A stretch of DNA of 64,000 nucleotides from Mastigias papua (Eukaryota > Cnidaria > Scyphozoa > Rhizostomeae > Mastigiidae). Positions 59,001 through 64,000 of this stretch are shown piece by piece; within the stretch, counting starts at the first letter, position 1; each line of letters begins with the position of its first letter. Made by a program: the position numbers and the translations under genes. The notes under the pieces were generated by a model. It did no database searches. It was not told where the DNA came from and saw only the letters and a list, made by a program, of their open reading frames with translations. Location of the stretch: contig OZ025276.1 of the NCBI GenBank assembly GCA_964019165.1, positions 11,105,205-11,169,204 on the forward strand. The letters are read 5' to 3'.

Positions 59001-62000
59001 GAACATTACTAACTCTGGCCCAAGCTGGGTTACATCTTGCTCATATCCTGGCCCGTTTTCAGAGGTGGAATAGGCGTGGATCGATCTGAGTTTTTCAGTC
59101 CGGCCATTTACACTCTTTGGCATTGCTCACAACTTATAGATCGTGGCTGAGAGCATCTACACAACCTTACTTCCTATGAATATACCAATGATATATTAAG
59201 GCCACAGAATATAAAGAGGCACTGGTTTCAAAATCGTATCAGGACAACTTTGATCAAGCGAACTTTGACCACTGTGACCCGCCCTGGCCTTGTTCTGATC
59301 CGCCCTGGCCTTGTTCTGATCCGCCCTGCCCTTACTCTGATCCGCCTTAGCCTTACCTACAATAATCTCCTGTTGAATAAGAGCGAAACCATCGGAGTGA
59401 ATTTCAAATGAATATTTATTTACAAATGCTCCTCCTGGGTCGTCAAGTAGTTTACCAGTCACGTTGAATATTTGTAGCCTATTGAACTACGCAAACATCA
59501 TGAAAAACTAACCTATTTTCGAACTTAATTTCTGTTTACGAATGAATTTATATTTGTTTGTAAGAAGTTGTTTATCAATGTAATCCTTTGGTACTGATTG
59601 AATTGAATGGGCGCTGTTCTAAGTAGTAGGAGACATGACAAAACAAGCCAAAATTCATAGGACGGAATCGTCTAGTTTATTCCACAACTTGTTTATTTTG
59701 CTTTATAGTTGTTTAGCCACAAGAAAGGACTTGCTCCGAAAGGGTTGTACTTATATGGAAGTGTTGGTAAGGATGCCTGAGTACGTTTCGATAAATATGA
59801 TGATGTTTTATAGCCTTAAGTCCTTCTGTATATTTCAGTTGTGCTGGCCTTTCTTAAAGAAATTTTTCTACTCAGTACATTTGGCACGATATTTTTGGCC
59901 ACATTTAGCTTGGTGTGTGTATTTGAAATGAAAACCAGTTGCTCTTCTCTACTCTCTATTATGATGACCATTGTCACACTGTCATCGTCGTCATATTACC
60001 ACCATAATGATTGTCATGATCATGATCATCGTCATCATAATCATCAATCATCATAGTCATCAATCATCAATCATCTTCATCTTCTTTTCGTTGCACCCCT
60101 TATGGGAGATTAAGACTGACTCTCGGGTCAGTGGACCTGCCAATTGTTTAAATAGAGGTGATTGAGTCGGCTACACTCAATCCACTCTATTACCCCAACA
60201 GTTATTTATCAGGACTGCGGCATGAAGCTGCTTAACCTGAATCTTACTGAAGGGGCCTGGCTGGACAGTTTGCCACAGGTCTTCAACATTTGTCCCAATT
60301 CTGAATCTCTGCGAAATGAATCACTATTAACTTAAGGGCAGTGTCTATCTGCGCCCACTCACAGCCACTAGAACGTCTTCAACCATGGGCTAGCTATCAT
60401 CATCACCACAACCACCACCACCATCATCATCATTGTCATCGTTATCCTGTTCGTCATCGTTATCATCATCATATACAACTATATTGATCAAATTCATACT
60501 CATATTTCTTTTGTAAGTCAGCATCCAGTTAAATATTTATCCATCTCTATGCAGGAACTGGTAAAACAATGCTGATGGACCTGTTTTTTAGGACTGCACC
60601 AGTAGAGAGAAAAAAACGAGTTCATTTTAATTCTTTTATGATTGATGTTCATAAGAGTGAGTACCTTTCATTTCAGCTAAATAACAGAATCCTCCTTGAT
60701 GGTGTTTTTTGAGTTATCATAAATCCTCGAGTTGCTCCCCTCACCCTCAAAAGCCTCCCCTAGAATACGCCCTCGTGTTAGAACGTTAGATTTTTAGTAA
60801 AGTCCCCCTTGAATAAGCCCCATCGCAACACTTTGTTACAGACTGATACCTGTATTAAACCTGCTCCTTTTCTATAAGAGAGAAACAGAGTTTTGATGAT
60901 AAGCTGTTTATGTGGCATTTATCACGTTATTCTCATATAAGCCCCCATCCAAAAGTATCAAAAATAAACAAACCCGAAGGAGGCTGATTTGAGGACTGCA
61001 GTATTGCATCTAGAATTATGCTCAATTTCCAATCAGCTATATTATGCAGTAGTTGCTGTCACAAAATTTTCATTTTATAATTTGGAAATTATTCGGCAAC
61101 ATAGACGCAGAGAATGAAACTGCTTGAACAAAACTGGGACATAAAATGGGTGTTTGGTTTGATTCAAGATTTGAAATACAGTTCTGGATTATCCATTTAA
61201 TATTCAGCCTTGAATAATATCCTAGTATAACCTTGAGATGTTTTCAGGTGGAGTTTATTACGTATCTTTTGCAGGAGTGCATCAATACAAACTTGATTCA
61301 GGTTTCATCGATCATAGTGATAAATCGAGAAAGACTTTTGATCCAATTCGACCGGTAGCCGAGGAAATAGCAGATGAAACATGGCTCCTCTGTTTTGATG
61401 AATTCCAGGTGAGGTTTTTTTTCAGCACTTTCTTTAGATTTGACTTTAAAGTACCATTAAGTTCGTCTGCGTTCATGTCCTTTGTAAGCAGTCATCTTGC
61501 TAAAAGTTCATGTTTTGAATCAGCACCAGGTGAAGGACTGTCAGCTCGAATTAGTTGTCTCTTTTTCAGTGTGCTATTAAAGTTGCTAAACGAATGTTTC
61601 TTTTTTTCTCTATCATCTAGCCCGTTTTAGATTTCAATGCCGTTAGAAATATACTGCACGAAGAACTTCTTGCAAATTATTTTGCCTACAGTTTGTTTAC
61701 TCATGTCTGCTCTCATTTGCCACAGCTGATTTGATGCCTAACATTCCAATCTTTTCAGCTTTACTTTTGTTTCGTAAGGATATGATGCACTTTAAGCGTT
61801 AGTGCAATTTCTAATTTTGCGCACCCTCTACCTCTTTTATAAAATCAGAATAAATTAAGGTTAATCTATGCATTAGATTTGGGGTATAAAGTTTTTGACG
61901 TCGGACTTGAGGTCGCTTGAACGTCGCATAGGGCGATAGCTTCTGTGACTGCGAAAAGCACTCTCTCGCGCTTAGTCAATAATTGAACTATTAAGTTTGG

Positions 62001-62684
62001 TGCATGCGGAGAGTGACGTTTTTCCTGGGCCTTTGTCTATAATAACGGGATCGTGAAGTTTTGCAGTATGTTTGAGAAGTATTATTGCCTCAAGCTACTT
62101 ACAACCTTGCGTAGCATTTCACAGCGTATTTACTTTGTCGTTTCTTCATTGCACTTTTATACCATTTTGTACGTAATAACGTTTCTTCCTGTCGTCTTAT
62201 AGGTAACTGATATAGCTGACGCCATGATATTAAAGCTACTGTTTTCACATTTGTTTGAAAATGGAGTTATAGTTGTTGCTACGTCTAATCGAAGTCCTGA
62301 CGGTTAGAAAGGTTTATTTTTGTTTCTACAATCTTGCTATAAGTAACGAAGCTCCGTAGTTCCCTTTCAATGTATTTTTTGTTGTAGAGTTGTTGTCAAA
62401 AGAGACAGGCTAGGCCCAGCTAGCTTAAAACTTTATTTGACATGTTGTATGAGCGGTTTAATTTTCTTTTTTTCAAGTGTGAAATGGTACAGCGTACTTC
62501 AAACCTGATTGACAATTATGTTATACTCTTTGAAAATAGAGTTGAAGTACTTTTCAATGCATCTATATCTCACATGTTGATTGAAATTGCTAGATCTCAT
62601 GTATCTCATAAATGAATTTTCACAGATTTATACAAGAATGGCCTTCAAAGGTCGAATTTTCTTCCTTTCATTCCTCTTTTAAAG
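54914..62684 (+). CDS. AFG1L: AFG1-like mitochondrial AAA-type ATPase (AFG1L/LACE1), 3' end outside the window
   Basis: Seven exons join in phase: 54914-55082, 57220-57401, 59709-59766, 60555-60656, 61275-61408, 62203-62302, 62626-62684; about 268 residues of a protein usually near 480. The N-terminus is Arg/Lys/Ser-rich with few acids (MRRCAMNSN..., VRCKSTSQ), fitting a mitochondrial presequence. Then follow [33 protein letters not shown] joined across the intron to [11 protein letters not shown] (Walker A GSVGTGKT), [42 protein letters not shown] (Walker B, Asp-Glu intact), [35 protein letters not shown] and [14 protein letters not shown]1 proteins act at the inner membrane in turnover or handling of respiratory-chain subunits. 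Remaining C-terminal exons must lie past 62,684, beyond the satellite at 63.2-64.0 kb. The first exon start could also be the Met at 54,929. Confidence 0.93.
55409..55695. repeat. Interspersed repeat with (TCA)n end, copy A
   Basis: Same family as copies at 55,705-56,110 and 60,088-60,480. Shared blocks include AGAGGTGATTGAGTCGGCTA, GTTACCCCARCAGTTA, TTCTGAATCT, AAGGGCAGTGTCT and ACCATGG.CTAGCT, followed by a TCATCATCATCA tail. It lies in the first AFG1-like intron. Confidence 0.85.
55705..56110. repeat. Interspersed repeat with (TCA)n end, copy B, including ~100-bp TCA microsatellite
   Basis: Direct neighbour of copy A in the same orientation. Includes GGGGCCTGGTTGGACAGTTT, GCCACAGGTCTTCAACATCT and TCGCGAAATGAATCACTATC, shared with copy C. 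The 3' end runs into an expanded (TCA)n tract at 56,007-56,110 with a few TCG interruptions. The tract opens every reading frame (poly-Ser, poly-Ile, poly-Met, poly-Asp); these are not genes. Confidence 0.9.
57790..58185 (+). CDS. MOZART2-like gamma-tubulin complex subunit, intronless, nested in AFG1-like intron 2
   Basis: A 131-codon frame starting with ATGGATACTGTT, between AFG1-like exons 2 (ends 57,401) and 3 (starts 59,709), same strand. Residues about 22-70 match the MOZART2 core by eye: [20 protein letters not shown] then [20 protein letters not shown], with the GxxID and LL..GV.P....MML pattern of the small three-helix domain that binds N-termini of gamma-tubulin complex proteins. The C-terminal half is charged and unlike vertebrate MZT2. 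Length 131 versus about 158. Function would be microtubule nucleation at centrosomes or spindle poles. An AATAAA (58,338-58,343) follows at 150 bp, so it has its own 3' end. It may be a retroposed copy or the only copy; an alternative is a distant MOZART1 or another small helical protein. Confidence 0.65.
   Translation: MDTVSNNEESSEIQSPTTVQLDSEFEELIYLTGLKIDGEVTRHIISLLRNGVRPINIYMMLQNLAKKYKEPVEIVKEEQAMHVKETADMTKVYEVDGKSVQHKAKSIIEFASKNTLLFDISPPRKTETNMK
58186..59708. other. Remainder of AFG1-like intron 2
   Basis: Contains the MOZART-like 3' UTR with its AATAAA at 58,338, a GAACTAACAGTGTTGGCT duplication at about 58,213-58,255, and the 21-24-bp minisatellite at 59,276-59,357. No further exon is seen. 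Confidence 0.5.
59276..59357. repeat. Minisatellite, ~21-24-bp CCGCCCTGGCCTTGTTCTGAT units
   Basis: Four imperfect units with the core CCGCCCTGGCCTTGTTCTGA, followed by a decayed CCGCCTTAGCCTTACC end. On the minus strand it reads as a repeated ADQNKAR peptide in an 88-codon frame (59,462-59,196), probably by chance. GC-rich relative to its surroundings. Confidence 0.85.
60088..60480. repeat. Interspersed repeat with (TCA)n end, copy C
   Basis: Full-length relative of copies A and B in AFG1-like intron 3. Preceded by another TCA-rich tract (about 59,960-60,085) and followed by imperfect TCATCACCACAACC repeats. The body is about 310 bp with no coding capacity. Confidence 0.85.
60718..61003. 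mobile_element. MITE related to that at 43.1 kb
   Basis: Ends CATAAATCCTCGAGTTGC and (GGCTGATTTGAGGACTGCAG), with GCCCCC/GGGGGC-rich subterminal blocks (AATAAGCCCCATC, TATAAGCCCCCATCC), in AFG1-like intron 4. Ends are more diverged than in the 43.1-kb copy. Confidence 0.65.
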
Positions 62685-63215
62685 GTATGATATGAGCAAG
62701 CTATTACTTTCACTAACATTCCGATTATGAAGATTATTTGAATATTTTCTCAGTCGCTTCTAATTGTACTACTTTGATTTCAGCTGTTTCATTAAGTTAC
62801 GGCCAAACAGCTAGACTTTTCTATCGAGTTTTGCTATACATATGTATTCCAGAAATCTGATGATGTATAGTGTTGTGGTCAAACGGCTATACATTTCAAT
62901 ATACAATTTACTCGACTTTCGAACTTGGAACAATGAATGAAAAATCTCAGGAAAGCGATGAAGTAGGCATGCGCAAACTACACAAAAGTTGAGCAATCTG
63001 CCCAACCGTAATACAACGCTATACAACTTCAAAATCCACTAGATCTTTTTTGGCTATATTCACAAACACTATACACGGAAAATGTATGCTATACAGATGT
63101 ATCCAAGGCGGCCAAATGATGATACTTTTTACTAGATTTTGTATAGTGAAAAGTTGAGAGAAAAACCTAGTTGTTTGGCCATAGACATTTTAGAAATTTT
63201 AAATTGTAAAAATTT
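62685..63215. other. AFG1-like intron sequence, nothing recognised
   Basis: No continuation exon of the ATPase with a recognisable match is seen here. A block at about 62,800-63,185 begins and ends with GGCCAAACAGCTAGACTTTT and AACCTAGTTGTTTGGCC, which are imperfect inverted complements, so a MITE may occupy it. Confidence 0.4.
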
Positions 63216-64000
63216 GCACTTTTAAATTTCAGATTTTTAAAAATTTGACATTTAAAATTTCACATTTTTAAAAATTTCCAAGTTTAAAATTTCACATTTT
63301 TAAACATTTGCAATGTTAACATTTCAGATTTTTAGACATTTACAATTTAAAATTTCAGATTTTTAAACATTTGCAATTTTAAATTTCAGATTTTTAAAAA
63401 TTTGCAATTTAAAATTTCAGATTTTTAAAACTTTGCAATTTTAAATTTCAGATTTTTAAAAATTTGCAATTTAAAATTTCAGATTTTTAAAAATTTGACA
63501 TTTAAAATTTCAGATTTTTAAAAATTTCCAAGTTTAAAATTTCACATTTTTAAACATTTGCAATGTTAACATTTCAGATTTTTAGACATTTACAATTTAA
63601 AATTTCAGATTTTTAAAAATTTGCACTTTTAAATTTCAGATTTTTAAAAATTTGCAATTTTAAAATTTCAGACTTTTACAACTTTGCAATTTTACAATTT
63701 CAGAGTTTTAAAAATTTGCAATTTAAAATTTCAGATTTTTAAAAATTTGCAATTTTAAATTTCAGATTTTTAAAAATTTGCAATTTAAAATTTCAGATTT
63801 TTAATATTTTGCAATTTAAAATTTCAGATTTTTAAAAATTTGCAATTTTAAAATTTCAGATTTTTAAAAATTTGCAATTTTACAATTTCAGAGTTTTAAA
63901 AATTTGCAATTTAAAATTTCAGATTTTTAAAAATTTGCAATTTTAAAATTTCAGATTTTTAAAAATTTGCAATTTTAAATTTCAGATTTTTAAAAATTTG
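63216..64000. repeat. AT-rich ~31-bp satellite with 250-bp higher-order period, runs off the window
   Basis: About 25 units of AATTTCAGATTTTTAAAAAT plus TTGCAATTTTAA. Variant units (TTGACA, CCAAG, CATTTGCAATGTTAAC, TTTAGACATTTAC) occur in the same order at 63,241-63,360 and again 250 bp later at 63,491-63,610, i.e. eight monomers per higher-order unit. Every monomer contains an AATTTCAG that looks like a 3' splice site. It sits in the AFG1-like intron after 62,684. Confidence 0.95.

Noticed and set aside
1..64000. CRISPR array, bacterial operon or phage-like module
   Set aside because: Introns, microsatellites, MITEs and animal gene families show this is a metazoan chromosome; the tandem arrays have no unique spacers.

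Overview
This is a eukaryotic (metazoan) genomic window: AT-rich, with multi-exon genes, GT-AG introns of about 0.2-3 kb, many microsatellites and many short inverted-repeat transposons. The gene content points to an aquatic invertebrate animal: URB1, pirin, a Patched-domain transporter, an SV2-like transporter, AFG1-like ATPase and a MOZART-like protein. A sponge or cnidarian grade would fit the Myb/SANT-like gene and the LRR/Cys-rich/multi-TM receptor, but the sequence alone does not prove it. All gene models were assembled by eye from splice signals and reading-phase continuity. Family names rest on recalled family features, not on a search.

Layout. 0.4-2.3 kb (-): a two-exon Myb/SANT-like protein, probably transposon-derived. 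2.7-15.3 kb (+): about 18 consecutive phase-consistent exons of URB1, a large nucleolar 60S-subunit assembly factor; its N-terminal part is not in the window. 15.6-18.1 kb (-): four-exon pirin, tail-to-tail with URB1 and head-to-head (104 bp between start codons) with a small one-TM protein at 18.2-18.6 kb (+). 18.6-23.9 kb: repeat-rich and non-coding. 24.0-30.1 kb (-): four exons of a Patched-domain (PTCHD3-like) protein. 30.2-36.2 kb: non-coding, with several MITE-like repeats. 36.3-45.3 kb (+): a ten-exon SV2-like MFS transporter without the large luminal loop of vertebrate SV2. 45.3-50.4 kb: non-coding, with two hAT-type MITEs with perfect 8-bp target duplications and a tRNA-derived SINE. 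50.4-53.8 kb (+): an intronless 1130-residue LRR / Cys-rich / multi-TM receptor. 54.9-62.7 kb (+): the first seven exons of an AFG1-like mitochondrial ATPase, with an intronless MOZART2-like gene inside intron 2 on the same strand; the 3' part lies beyond the window. 63.2-64.0 kb: an AT-rich ~31-bp satellite with a 250-bp higher-order period, running off the end.

The genes are ordinary animal housekeeping and membrane genes with no shared pathway; no operon-like or defence-like system is visible. The most unusual items are the intronless LRR/multi-TM receptor, the nested MOZART-like gene, the short-loop SV2 homologue, the GC-AG intron of pirin, and a set of well-delimited mobile elements that can be typed from their ends.
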